Below, piece after piece: positions 45,781 through 54,413 of a stretch of DNA of 59,687 nt. The position numbers and the translations under genes are program-made. The DNA comes from Candidatus Sulfotelmatobacter sp. (lineage in GTDB: Bacteria > Acidobacteriota > Terriglobia > Terriglobales > Acidobacteriaceae). The notes under the pieces are model-generated. The model had not been told where the DNA came from. It saw only the letters and a program-made list of their open reading frames with translations, and searched no databases. Within the stretch, counting starts at the first letter, position 1; every line of letters starts with the position of its first letter. Where the stretch lies: positions 1 through 59,687 of the forward strand of contig JASHOH010000052.1 in the NCBI GenBank assembly GCA_030041215.1. The letters are read 5' to 3'.

Positions 45781-46425
45781 ATGACTACAAGTAATGTGAC
45801 TTCAGCGCGTCAGGACATCTGGACCAGCGTGCAGGCGTATACGCTCGCGGCTTTCTGCCTCGTCCTCGGAGTGGCCCTGGGCTACCTTTTCCGCGGATCG
45901 ACTTCTTCCTCCGGAGATGCTGTGACCTCTGCCAATACGGCTGCCCAAGGAAGCCCGCAGGCTGGATCGGCGCAGCCGGACAAACAACAGCAGAAAGAGG
46001 CGCTCGACCATGCCGTGGCTCCTCTGCTGGCCAGCTTGCAAGCGAATCCCAACGACTTCGACACTCTCGTGAAGGTCGCAAATCTTTACTATGACGGCCA
46101 GCAGTTTCCCGAGGCGATCAAATACTACGGGCGGGCCGTGAGCATCCATCCGGAAAATGCAGATGTCCTTACCGATTACGGCACTTCGTTCTGGTATACG
46201 GGAAATGCCGACAAAGCGATCGAGGAATTTCAGGCCGCACTGAAGTATCAGCCGGGACGGGCCTCAACGCTGTTCAATCTAGGCATTGTCCGCTGGCAGG
46301 GCAAGAACGATCCCAAGGGCGCGGTGCAGGCTTGGGAGGAGTTGCTGCAGAAAAACCCGGATTACCCGGAGAAACAGAAGCTTCAGGAATTCATCGAGCG
46401 CGCCAAGCAGCACGCGAAGGGGTAG
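45781..46425 (+). CDS. TPR protein with N-terminal membrane anchor (CcmI/NrfG-like layout)
   Basis: A 214-aa protein: one transmembrane helix (about 18-36), a Gln/Ala linker (about 45-70), then about three TPRs (ANLYYDGQQFPEAIKYYGRAVSIHPENADVLTDYGTSFWYTGNADKAIEEFQAALKYQPGRASTLFNLGIV...). ATG 45781 follows a G-rich ribosome site and is 25 bp after hemA. The layout resembles CcmI/NrfG-type apocytochrome chaperones, and the haem/cytochrome context suits that, but the assignment is only by layout. Confidence 0.75.
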   Translation: MTTSNVTSARQDIWTSVQAYTLAAFCLVLGVALGYLFRGSTSSSGDAVTSANTAAQGSPQAGSAQPDKQQQKEALDHAVAPLLASLQANPNDFDTLVKVANLYYDGQQFPEAIKYYGRAVSIHPENADVLTDYGTSFWYTGNADKAIEEFQAALKYQPGRASTLFNLGIVRWQGKNDPKGAVQAWEELLQKNPDYPEKQKLQEFIERAKQHAKG

Positions 46426-46457
46426 ACGAGGATCACAGTCGATTGGCGAGCGGATGC

Positions 46458-46733
46458 GTGAAGCAACCACAACTGCTCTGGTATCACAGCTATAAATACA
46501 GCGCACAAGCCGCTCGTGAGCACTGCGAGGGGATCATCCGGCACGAGCCCTGGTGCGTCAGGGTTGATCCGATCGTCTGTTATGCCTACCAGATCGTCGC
46601 CGACTCGGGCAGGTTAACTCCAGGCGACGCCCTCGCACTGCACGCGCTGGGAGTGAAATGGAAGGCAGAGGGTTGCCCGGAAATTGCGCGAAAGATGGAC
46701 TCTTGTGGTGAGACTGAGAATTTTCTCGTCTAA
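46458..46733 (+). CDS. Small hypothetical protein
   Basis: A 91-aa protein starting at GTG 46458 (MKQPQLLWYHSYKYSAQAAREHCEGIIRHEP...), with five Cys residues and LTPGDALALHALGVKWKAEGCPEIARKM near the end. No signal peptide, no family recognised. It follows the TPR gene by 32 bp on the same strand. The upstream part of the open frame overlaps the TPR gene in another phase and is not real. Confidence 0.45.
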   Translation: MKQPQLLWYHSYKYSAQAAREHCEGIIRHEPWCVRVDPIVCYAYQIVADSGRLTPGDALALHALGVKWKAEGCPEIARKMDSCGETENFLV

Positions 46734-46752
46734 ATCACATCGACGATGTTTC

Positions 46753-48213
46753 TCATTGCTCCTCAGCAACAGTCTGTGAATTCTCTTCATCGGCACGCAT
46801 CAATCCAAACTTCTTCAGCTTGTAGCGCAGGGCATCGCGGCTGATGTCGAGCAGCTTGGCGGCATGCGTTTGGTTTCCTTCCGCCTGCTTCATCGCCAGC
46901 TCGACCAGCGTGTGCTCAACCTCCTCCAGCGATGTGCCGCCTTCAGGAATGTAAAGGCGGGGAAGCATACGCCCGTCGGGCAAGACCTGTGCTCCGTCGC
47001 TGGGCGAAGTACGCTCAAACAGAGTCGGCCCTCCCGATTCGCCCACCGAAAATGGCAGATACACCGGCCGCAACAACGGCTCATCTTCCAGAATCATGCC
47101 GCGCTCGATGGTGTTCTTCAGTTCGCGCACGTTGCCCGGCCAGTTGTGGCTCATCAGCAGGCGGCGCGTGGCTTCGGTGATGCCGCGAATGTTTTTCTTG
47201 AACGTGCGGTTGTAGCGCTCGACGAAGAAATCCACCAGCGGCATGATGTCTTCCTTACGCTCGCGTAGCGGGGGAATGAAGATGGCGATGATCGCCAGCC
47301 GATAATACAAATCCTGACGGAACTCGCCCTCACGCACAGCCTTTTCCAGATCTCTGTTGGAGGCCGCGATCACGCGCACATTCACCTGCATGTCGCGAAT
47401 GCCACCGACCCTCCGAATCACTTGGTCTTCGAGCACCCGCAGCAGCTTGGCCTGCAGCAGCGGAGAAAGTTCGCCGATCTCGTCCAGAAATAGAGTGCCT
47501 CCATCAGCCGCCTCGAAAAGTCCTTTCTTAAGCTGCTTGGCGTCGGTGAATGCGCCCTTTTCGTGGCCGAAGAGTTCGGCTTCCATCAGGGTTTCGGGAA
47601 TCGCGGAGCAGTTGATGGCGACAAAGGGCTTATCCTGGCGATTGCTTTCGTAGTGGATAGACTTGGCGATCAGATCTTTGCCAGTGCCGCTTTCGCCTTG
47701 AATCAGGATGGTTGTCGCTTCGCTCGCCGCAACTTTACGTACGAAATTCATCAGCTCAGCCATTTTGGGGGAGACAGCCACTACGCTGCTGTAGCCCGCC
47801 CCGCGCCGCACCTCGCCGCGCAGGTTCTGGACCTCGCTGCGCAGATTGGTCGTCTCCAGCGCATTCTTTACGGTGACCTGAAGTTCGTCAAAATCGAGCG
47901 GCTTGCCCACGAAATCGTAGGCGCCGAGCTTGAGAGCGGCCTTGACATCGTCAAGCTGCGGATCGGCCGTGATCATAATGACCGGCGGAGCTTCGCCGCC
48001 TTTTTTCAGTTCATTCAGGACTTCCAGCCCGGTTAGATGGGGCATGCGCACGTCGAGCAGGATGAGATCGGGCGATTCCCGCTGCGCCAGCTTCAGGCCG
48101 GGGCCGCCGGATTCGGCCTCAATGACGTGATATCCCCACTCTTCACACTTCTGGCGCAGCGACCAGCGCACCAGCCGTTCGTCATCGACAATGAGGATTT
48201 TCGGAGCAGGCAT
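46753..48213 (-). CDS. Sigma-54-dependent response regulator (NtrC family)
   Basis: A 486-aa protein: receiver domain 1-120 with phosphoacceptor Asp54 and DD at 10-11; AAA+ domain about 140-385 with GESGTGKD (Walker A) and GGTLFLDEIGEL (Walker B); C-terminal Fis-type HTH (NQTHAAKLLDISRDALRYKLKKFGL). The sigma-54 contact loop reads GAFTDA instead of GAFTGA. ATG 48213 is preferred over TTG 48219. Likely partner of the histidine kinase at 49218-50372, on the same strand 1 kb upstream. Confidence 0.93.
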   Translation of the reverse strand: MPAPKILIVDDERLVRWSLRQKCEEWGYHVIEAESGGPGLKLAQRESPDLILLDVRMPHLTGLEVLNELKKGGEAPPVIMITADPQLDDVKAALKLGAYDFVGKPLDFDELQVTVKNALETTNLRSEVQNLRGEVRRGAGYSSVVAVSPKMAELMNFVRKVAASEATTILIQGESGTGKDLIAKSIHYESNRQDKPFVAINCSAIPETLMEAELFGHEKGAFTDAKQLKKGLFEAADGGTLFLDEIGELSPLLQAKLLRVLEDQVIRRVGGIRDMQVNVRVIAASNRDLEKAVREGEFRQDLYYRLAIIAIFIPPLRERKEDIMPLVDFFVERYNRTFKKNIRGITEATRRLLMSHNWPGNVRELKNTIERGMILEDEPLLRPVYLPFSVGESGGPTLFERTSPSDGAQVLPDGRMLPRLYIPEGGTSLEEVEHTLVELAMKQAEGNQTHAAKLLDISRDALRYKLKKFGLMRADEENSQTVAEEQ

Positions 48214-48289
48214 GAACAATTTAGATTACTACGAAACGCGGCCAATATGCGCCTCCTGAGGGCCTCTGAGTAAGTGCGCCACCAAATTT

Positions 48290-48430
48290 TCCGGAGTCAT
48301 CCCGAAGCCCGGCACTTTCAGGTAGACCCCCGGCTTCAGCCGGGGGCGGCGAAGCCGCGGGCGAGGAGTCTGCCCTGAGGAATGGCAAAGGAGCCAGCCC
48401 TGAGCCGAATGGTGAAGGGATCTCGGTGCA
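48290..48430. repeat. Dispersed repeat with 9-bp hairpin
   Basis: CCCCCGGCT-TC-AGCCGGGGG (48327-48346) sits within a longer repeat-like block containing CATCCCGAAGCCCGGCACTT and GAAGGGATCTCGGTGCAGC. It fills the 248-bp spacer between the response regulator and the DUF4386 gene. Confidence 0.6.
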
Positions 48431-48461
48431 GCGAAAATCTCAAGCGCAAGAAGGTCTGCTT

Positions 48462-49157
48462 TCACACGCCCCTTAGTAGCCCTCTGCCGATTAAGAACGA
48501 CCACGTCATCATGGCAAGCCCACCCACGGCGGCGATTACCATGCCCGCGCCGTGCGGCGGAATAAAGGCAACCTCAAGAACCATCATCAGCGTGCTTCCC
48601 AGTATCCCCGCACTAGCGCTAAATCTACTGAAGACTTTGCTCTTCAGCATGGCCGCAGAGATGACCACAAAAGAGAATTCAATGATGAGAATTCCCGCGC
48701 GGCTTTTACCTTCGGCCAGCATCGTCTCGCCGGCTGCAGCAATTAGCAATCTCTGTGCGTCGGTTACAGCGTTCGTGTACTCGCGGCTGAGGGAAAGCAT
48801 TGGGAAGGCGCGGCTGCTCGCGAAATAGACCGCGATGCCAACGAAGTACACAACCGCGCCAAGGATGGCATACGCTTCGCTGTCCCGCCGCAGTAGGGAA
48901 CAAACTGCGAGTATTGTCGGAATATACAGGGTTGCTCCGACCATATTGAGAAGGCCGAGATTACGCAGCCCGAGGAACCAGTGTTGCTGAAAAAGCCCAA
49001 ACCAATCCGTAGCTGTGACGGTGTGAGTAGAGAGTTCTTCAACTCCAGGCAGAAGGCTAATGACGATTTCTGCCGGCGCGATCGCGATCCAAAGCAGAGC
49101 GGCGATTCCACCAATTTTGCAGAGAACTTTCCAGCCGGAATCGAACGAGTCTGTCAC
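48462..49157 (-). CDS. DUF4386-like membrane protein
   Basis: A 231-aa protein with about six hydrophobic helices: IGGIAALLWIAIAPAEIVISLLPG, GLRNLGLLNMVGATLYIPTILAVCSLL, AYAILGAVVYFVGIAVYFAS, then three more. It resembles DUF4386 proteins by layout. GTG start. It lies between the histidine kinase and the response regulator on the same strand. Function unknown. Confidence 0.6.
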   Translation of the reverse strand: MTDSFDSGWKVLCKIGGIAALLWIAIAPAEIVISLLPGVEELSTHTVTATDWFGLFQQHWFLGLRNLGLLNMVGATLYIPTILAVCSLLRRDSEAYAILGAVVYFVGIAVYFASSRAFPMLSLSREYTNAVTDAQRLLIAAAGETMLAEGKSRAGILIIEFSFVVISAAMLKSKVFSRFSASAGILGSTLMMVLEVAFIPPHGAGMVIAAVGGLAMMTWSFLIGRGLLRGV

Positions 49158-49217
49158 GGATGGGGCACCTCGGTTCGAGCGGTATGCTATGCAGTGGGGC
49201 AGTTTTCGATCGAAAAT

Positions 49218-50372
49218 TCAGTCTGACGCTACCTGCACTGCCACACGCGAGAACGGCAGGTAGACTTCGAACCGGCTGCCCTTGCCCACGACGCTGGTGA
49301 CGTCGATACGCCCGTGGTGTTCCTCGATGATACGGCGGGCGAGAGAAAGACCCAGGCCGGTGCCGTTGCCCTTGGTCGTATAAAAAGGACGGAAAATATT
49401 GGGCAGGTGCTCGGGCAGAATGCCGCGCCCGGTATCAGAAACGATGATGGCGGCGCCATCGTCACGGGCTTCGATTGCCACGGTGATGTGGCCTCTTTCG
49501 TCAATGGCCTGAATCGCATTCAGCAGCAGGTTCAGCAGCATCTGGTGGATCTGGTCGCTATCGTGCTCGATTTCGGGCAAGCTGGGATTTGTCTTCAGTT
49601 CAATTTCGATGGGCTTGGAGAGCGCCTGCTGCCGCGCCAGCATGACCGCATGTTCCACGGTGGTGTTCAGATCGCTGCGGCGAATATTGGGCGGATGCGG
49701 CCGCGCCGTCTGTAACAGGTCGGTCAGGATGTGGTTGATCTGCGCGATCTCGATGCGCACGTCTTTCAGGACGGCGCGTGCCGGGCTGGTCTGCGGCAGA
49801 TCGCGACCAATAATTTCGACGACTCCCGCAATTCCTGCCAGCGGATTCCGGATTTCATGCGCCAGTCCGGCGGCCAGTTCGCCGAGCGTCGCAAAGTGCT
49901 CGGCCCGCGACATCTGCGTGCGATGCAGGCGCTCGATTTCTTCCCGGCTGTCACGCAACTGCTCGACCATGTGATTGAAGTTGCGGCCGAGATCTCCAAT
50001 TTCGTCGTTGCGCTTGGCAAAACTCACACTGACATTCAAATCGCCATCGCCCACCTGCGCAATTTTTTCCTGCAACTCCACCATCGGGCGCTGCACAAAC
50101 CACGCCAGCGCGAAAATCGACGCGGCGCAAATTGCGATGGCTCCTGCGCCGGCAACGACTAAGACCGCATGCCGTTCGGGATTGCGGAAAGATACCGTCG
50201 CCAGCACAAACAGCAGCAATCCGGCCAGCAAGGTCAGAGCAACTGGCGCAACCGCCTTCAGTTGCCAGTTGACGCGAAGCGCACTGACCCTTGAATCCCG
50301 GGAAACAGCATCATCAAAGGGAGCGTTTCCCGTGATTCCTGACCCCAATCCGAATTGCTCGATTTCAGGCAT
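49218..50372 (-). CDS. NtrB-like membrane histidine kinase
   Basis: A 384-aa protein with two helices (about 40-62 and 69-92) and only a few residues between them, HAMP (about 93-147), HisKA with His172 in [12 protein letters not shown]-box [11 protein letters not shown]1 SDTGRGI and G2 [14 protein letters not shown]. The near absence of a periplasmic loop suggests sensing in the membrane or cytoplasm. Its ATG overlaps the ccsB stop by 8 nt, so it belongs to the resB-ccsB operon. Confidence 0.93.
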   Translation of the reverse strand: MPEIEQFGLGSGITGNAPFDDAVSRDSRVSALRVNWQLKAVAPVALTLLAGLLLFVLATVSFRNPERHAVLVVAGAGAIAICAASIFALAWFVQRPMVELQEKIAQVGDGDLNVSVSFAKRNDEIGDLGRNFNHMVEQLRDSREEIERLHRTQMSRAEHFATLGELAAGLAHEIRNPLAGIAGVVEIIGRDLPQTSPARAVLKDVRIEIAQINHILTDLLQTARPHPPNIRRSDLNTTVEHAVMLARQQALSKPIEIELKTNPSLPEIEHDSDQIHQMLLNLLLNAIQAIDERGHITVAIEARDDGAAIIVSDTGRGILPEHLPNIFRPFYTTKGNGTGLGLSLARRIIEEHHGRIDVTSVVGKGSRFEVYLPFSRVAVQVASD

Positions 50373-51765
50373 ATGAGTGCAAGCCCGGAAGCAGGTACGT
50401 CACTCCGAAGAACGTAAACATTACGATGGCAAAACCCAGAATGGCGAAATAAGCGGCTCTACGCCCGCGCCAGCCGCGAGTAACCCGCATGTGCAGGTAG
50501 CCGGCATACACCAGCCACGTAATTGCGGCCCAGGTTTCTTTGGGATCCCAGCTCCAGTAAGAACCCCACGTACGATTCGCCCAGTACGCGCCCGCGGCGA
50601 TCATCAGGGTGAGTAGAGGAAATGCGATCGCGATGGTGCGGTACGTGATTCGATCAAGCTCCTCGGCGCTAGGCAGCATGCGCTCGAGATCGTCGCGCCT
50701 CCAGAGCAGCAGTAGATAAAGCAGGGAAACGAAAATTCCGCCTACCAGTCCAGCGAGAATGAACGGGCTGGCTGCCAGGCTGGTCGTGTAGAGGCCGTCG
50801 GCATCGGGCGATGCATACTGCCCTTCCTTGGCGCGCGCTACAAAGAACGCCAGAGCCAACACTTGCAGCAGAATGTTCACAAATACCGTGCGATTGGCGA
50901 TATCGATAAAGCGATGATCGCCCGTTTTGCGCCACACGAGATACAACACAATCGGAACCGTCACCGCCGCCAGAACCAGCACCATGGCCCAACCCAGCTC
51001 AGGTATCACCACGAAAAGCCGCATGTTCTTGCCCAGGAAGACCTCAGACGTTTCCGCAGGATTCCACGCCACTACGCTCAATCCACCCCACTTTTCAAAG
51101 CGCGTCAATACGCCAAGATACGTCACCATGCAGAAAAGGCTGATCGTCGCCAGGAAGGTTTCGGTCTGCATTTTGTCTTTGATCAGGAACATCATGGCCA
51201 GGGCGAAGCTCAGGGCGCAAGCCGCATACGCCAGCATGGCCAAGGTTACATGCACATGGAGCCAAGTTGACTGCAATGCGGGGACGAGCGGACGAACCTC
51301 AGTGCGCAGCAATTGCATCAGTACTACGCCGACGATTGCCACCGGCATGGTTACCGTGCCGATCACTTTCACGCCGTATTTCTTTTCCGCGATCAGCGTC
51401 AGCACAGCCAACGTCCACACGAAGCTGAGCAACATTTCATAAATGCTGGCAAATGGCGCATGCCCGGCTTGATACCAGCGATGCGCTACTGCGCCGGTAT
51501 TGGCCAGCAATCCGATCCAGGTCGCGAACGAAGCATACTTAATGTAGGAGGGCGTGCCCGTGATGCCAAAAGCCAAATACAGCGTCCCGGCCCCGGCATA
51601 GAAAGTCAGCGTTGCGTACAGCAGGTTCGACTCGTTCAGCAGATTGCCGCTCTTGACTACATTCAGGAACGCCATGAACAGCAGAAAGGCGATTCCCAAC
51701 CCCACCATCACAACCAGTCCGGTACCTGTTGCGGCCGGCTGTTCGACCTTGGCAACTCGTGCCAT
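50365..51765 (-). CDS. ccsB: Cytochrome c biogenesis protein CcsB/CcsA (System II)
   Basis: A 466-aa membrane protein with the haem-handling WWD-type motif [26 protein letters not shown] near residue 415 and multiple helices. With ResB it exports haem and ligates it to CxxCH motifs in apocytochromes. Its gene follows resB by 23 bp. It belongs to the larger CcsB/NrfI-like group; naming (CcsA or CcsB) varies between systems. Confidence 0.92.
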   Translation of the reverse strand: MARVAKVEQPAATGTGLVVMVGLGIAFLLFMAFLNVVKSGNLLNESNLLYATLTFYAGAGTLYLAFGITGTPSYIKYASFATWIGLLANTGAVAHRWYQAGHAPFASIYEMLLSFVWTLAVLTLIAEKKYGVKVIGTVTMPVAIVGVVLMQLLRTEVRPLVPALQSTWLHVHVTLAMLAYAACALSFALAMMFLIKDKMQTETFLATISLFCMVTYLGVLTRFEKWGGLSVVAWNPAETSEVFLGKNMRLFVVIPELGWAMVLVLAAVTVPIVLYLVWRKTGDHRFIDIANRTVFVNILLQVLALAFFVARAKEGQYASPDADGLYTTSLAASPFILAGLVGGIFVSLLYLLLLWRRDDLERMLPSAEELDRITYRTIAIAFPLLTLMIAAGAYWANRTWGSYWSWDPKETWAAITWLVYAGYLHMRVTRGWRGRRAAYFAILGFAIVMFTFFGVTYLLPGLHSYA

Positions 51766-51788
51766 AACCTAGTTCCTCCTTGCCAGTC

Positions 51789-53228
51789 TTACCTTACAGC
51801 AACTGTAGCGACAGACGTCTCGACGCCCGCTGCCTGCTCAGAATTCTTGATTTCCCGTTCGATCTCTTCCACAAGCTTTGAAAACCGGTGTTCAAACGCT
51901 TCCCGGTTCTTGTTTGCTGTTCCGCCAACCCACAGGGCAAGCTGGCAGCGCGCATCCCGCACGGGCACAATCCAAATGCGCACATGGACCAGATAGAACA
52001 CCACCGCCAGTCCCAAACCCAGCAGAATCACCCCCGCCCACACGAACCATTGGCCCGGCTCATGCGAGACCTCGAGGCCCGTGAAGTAAGCCATCTGCAC
52101 GTCCTTGGCTTCGAAAATGTAAGGCGAAGCCTCGTTCTCATCTAATCCGGGGATTTGCGGCCGCCACACATTTATTTGTTTCCCCGACTTCTTCGACTCC
52201 ACTACAAGATGTGCCGCTGGATTCTCCAGACTGTTCGACCGCGCATACACACGCCCATCCCCTACGGCGTAATCCGGAAAGAACTCAGCCAGCCGCACCG
52301 TTGTGTCAGCATCCAGCGGAAAGGTTTCGTCGAGACCAATGGTGAAATCCTTCTGGTCATGCCCATCGCGAGCAGTGGCGACAAGTTCCAGGCGATCGAT
52401 CTTCCCGGTATCTCCGAAGCTCGCCTGATAAAACCGGAGTCCCCGGTACACCAGAGGGTCATTCACTGCAATCTGTTTTCGCAGCACAACGTTTCCGTTT
52501 TCGATAACCGAGAGATTCGACCACCACTTCTTGGGCGAGCCATCGGCATAATTCTCCCGTCCGGCGCTGTCACAGCGAACGAAGAAAGGCAGCGTGCGTG
52601 TCGTGGCATTCTCCGGTTGCACGTGGTTCGATTGTTCGCCGCGAGTCAGCATTAGAGACGCCCGCCAGCCGTAGAGCGCGTCGATACTCGTTCCCAGGAA
52701 GATCAACAGCAGGCTGGCGTGCACGATGTAGACCGCCATCTCCGAAAAGCGGTTTCGCTCGCTGAATAGCGAAAAACTGTTCTCGTGCACAATGTGCTCC
52801 GCGTTGAAGCCGCTCTTTCGCAATCCGCGTTCGGCCGCGCTCAACCCGGCTTCCTCATTTCTCACCGGGATCACCGCCTGAAGCGCTTGCGCTTTGCGGA
52901 AGTTTTCGTCAGGACTCTTATACGGGCGCGAATAAAATCTCCACGCGTTAGGAAAGCGTTGAACGGAAGCGGCAATAATGCTCAAGCTCACCAGCGTCAG
53001 CAGCAGCACGAACCACCAGGCATGAAACACGTTGGTTAGGCCCAGAGCGTCGAGCACCCGCAGCATTTGCGGCGAGTAGGCGCGCTGCAATTCATCCGGA
53101 TCGGTCGTCGGACGCTGCAAGATCAGAGTTCCTACGGCAGAAAAGATCACCACCAGAATCAGCAGGATCACCCCGGTCTTAATCGAGGCGAGGGTTTGCC
53201 ATATCTTACGAGATAGCGATGTAACCAT
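51789..53228 (-). CDS. resB: Cytochrome c biogenesis protein ResB (Ccs1)
   Basis: A 479-aa protein opening LASIKTGVILLILVVIFSAVGTLI, with TNVFHAWWFVLLLTLVSLSIIAASVQR, a third helix near 165-185, a large periplasmic domain (about 190-400) and a last helix with GQWFVWAGVILLGLGLAVVFYLVHVRIWI. Matches ResB/Ccs1 of System II. First gene of resB-ccsB-histidine kinase. A perfect CRP-type site lies 110 bp upstream of its ATG. Confidence 0.93.
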   Translation of the reverse strand: MVTSLSRKIWQTLASIKTGVILLILVVIFSAVGTLILQRPTTDPDELQRAYSPQMLRVLDALGLTNVFHAWWFVLLLTLVSLSIIAASVQRFPNAWRFYSRPYKSPDENFRKAQALQAVIPVRNEEAGLSAAERGLRKSGFNAEHIVHENSFSLFSERNRFSEMAVYIVHASLLLIFLGTSIDALYGWRASLMLTRGEQSNHVQPENATTRTLPFFVRCDSAGRENYADGSPKKWWSNLSVIENGNVVLRKQIAVNDPLVYRGLRFYQASFGDTGKIDRLELVATARDGHDQKDFTIGLDETFPLDADTTVRLAEFFPDYAVGDGRVYARSNSLENPAAHLVVESKKSGKQINVWRPQIPGLDENEASPYIFEAKDVQMAYFTGLEVSHEPGQWFVWAGVILLGLGLAVVFYLVHVRIWIVPVRDARCQLALWVGGTANKNREAFEHRFSKLVEEIEREIKNSEQAAGVETSVATVAVR

Positions 53229-53631
53229 GATTCACCCCAAACGGGGAGAAGCAAGCTGCCCGCCACATTTGCCGAGTTGCTAACTATTTGAAAATAAAGC
53301 CTCTACATGCCAACGGCGGGTGCATTGATAATGCAAATGTGAGCCATATCACACAGCCCGCTCCATGCTCTCGGGAATTTGACGCAGCGCTTAGAAAGTC
53401 GAAAGCCCGTGGCTGCCATCACTTAGCCGAGCACAGCCACATAGCCCCGGACACATTCCCCACGGACTGCGAACAAAACGCGGCAGTAATCTGAATCCCC
53501 GCCGTACATGTCCGCCGGGTATCTGTGACCGCAACTTCGCCCTATCTACACTGAATTCTCCCCCCGAAATTGCCGATCTTTTACCTAAATTCTCGGTTCC
53601 GCGAGCCGTAGCTGGCTAAGCGCCTGGAGTA
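53229..53631. other. 403-bp gap with a CRP-type site
   Basis: No gene is visible between the divergent resB side and the ubiX 3' end. The one strong signal is the palindrome at 53338-53353. Small ORFs here lack family features. Confidence 0.5.
53338..53353. promoter_or_regulatory. CRP/FNR-family binding site
   Basis: TGTGAGCCATATCACA is an exact TGTGA-N6-TCACA match to the CRP consensus. It lies 110 bp upstream of the resB start. A cAMP- or redox-type regulator of the CRP/FNR family is expected; none is in the window. Confidence 0.7.
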
Positions 53632-54246
53632 TCAGCCTTTCCAGCGGAATGCTCCCGGTTGTGGCAGGCCGAGGTGGGCGAGCACGCGGTACGCAAACTC
53701 GCGCGCCAAGTCATCCAAGTTCCCTGGTCGATAGTAGAAGGCCGGAATCAGGGGAAAGATGGTCGCTCCGGCATCGGCGGCCCGGAACATGTTGCGGATA
53801 TGAATTTTGTTGAGCGGCGTCTCGCGAACACAGAGAACCAGCGGACGCTTTTCTTTAAGGCAAACGTCGGCGGCGCGTTCGATCAGGTGCGAGGCGTCCC
53901 CGTTAGCGATGCGACCCAGCGTGCCAACGCTGCAAGGAATCACCACCATCGCGTCGGCAGGATAAGACCCGCTGGCCACGTTGGCGCCGATATCGGCGTT
54001 GGATTGCACGTGGATTTTGCGGACCGTTCGCCCGCCCGGAAAACCGAGAATCTGCCCAACGAGATTGGAGCGGCCTTTCAACCCCAATTCTTCGGCAATA
54101 ACGCGAAGGCCGCTGTCGGAAGCGATGAAATTGATCGCCTGCACGCGCGAGTCGCGGCCCGCGGCAAGCAGGAAATGTTTAAGGAAGACCGAACCGCTCG
54201 CGCCCGTGGTGGCGATGGTCAGATTTTGCGGCGGGTGGTTGGGCAA
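53632..54246 (-). CDS. ubiX: Flavin prenyltransferase UbiX
   Basis: A 204-aa protein with IATTGASGSVFLKHFL (flavin-binding start), FIASDSG, VVIPCSVGTLGRIANG, LCVRETPLNKIHIRNM and PAFYYRP. It makes prenylated FMN for UbiD-type decarboxylases. TTG start at 54246, with AGGAGG 4 nt before it. No ubiD in the window. In ubiquinone or menaquinone context it supports respiration. Confidence 0.94.
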   Translation of the reverse strand: MPNHPPQNLTIATTGASGSVFLKHFLLAAGRDSRVQAINFIASDSGLRVIAEELGLKGRSNLVGQILGFPGGRTVRKIHVQSNADIGANVASGSYPADAMVVIPCSVGTLGRIANGDASHLIERAADVCLKEKRPLVLCVRETPLNKIHIRNMFRAADAGATIFPLIPAFYYRPGNLDDLAREFAYRVLAHLGLPQPGAFRWKG

Positions 54247-54258
54247 TGCGCCTCCTGG

Positions 54259-54290
54259 CGAGCTACGAGTTGCGAGCTATGAGCCGCGAG
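54259..54290. repeat. GCGAGCTA-type word repeat
   Basis: GCGAGCTACGAGTTGCGAGC and TATGAGCCGCGAGC repeat the word CGAGCTA/TGAGCC upstream of ubiX. Confidence 0.4.
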
Positions 54291-54382
54291 CAAGGGGTAA
54301 ATAGATTCCCGAGTTCGGAGGATAGGCAGTCCGTGAATGGGAGTCAAGAACGCACAAAGCAAAGGGAGGATTTCGTTGGGAA

Positions 54383-54409
54383 AGCTGACGGCTGATAGCT
54401 GACAGCTGG
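54383..54409. repeat. GCTGATAGCTGAC-type word repeat
   Basis: AGCTGACGGCTGATAGCTGA followed by CAGCTGG ends 4 bp before the start codon of the ChaN-like gene. Related copies lie at 56127-56153 and 56919-56940. Confidence 0.5.
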
Positions 54410-54413
54410 TTTT

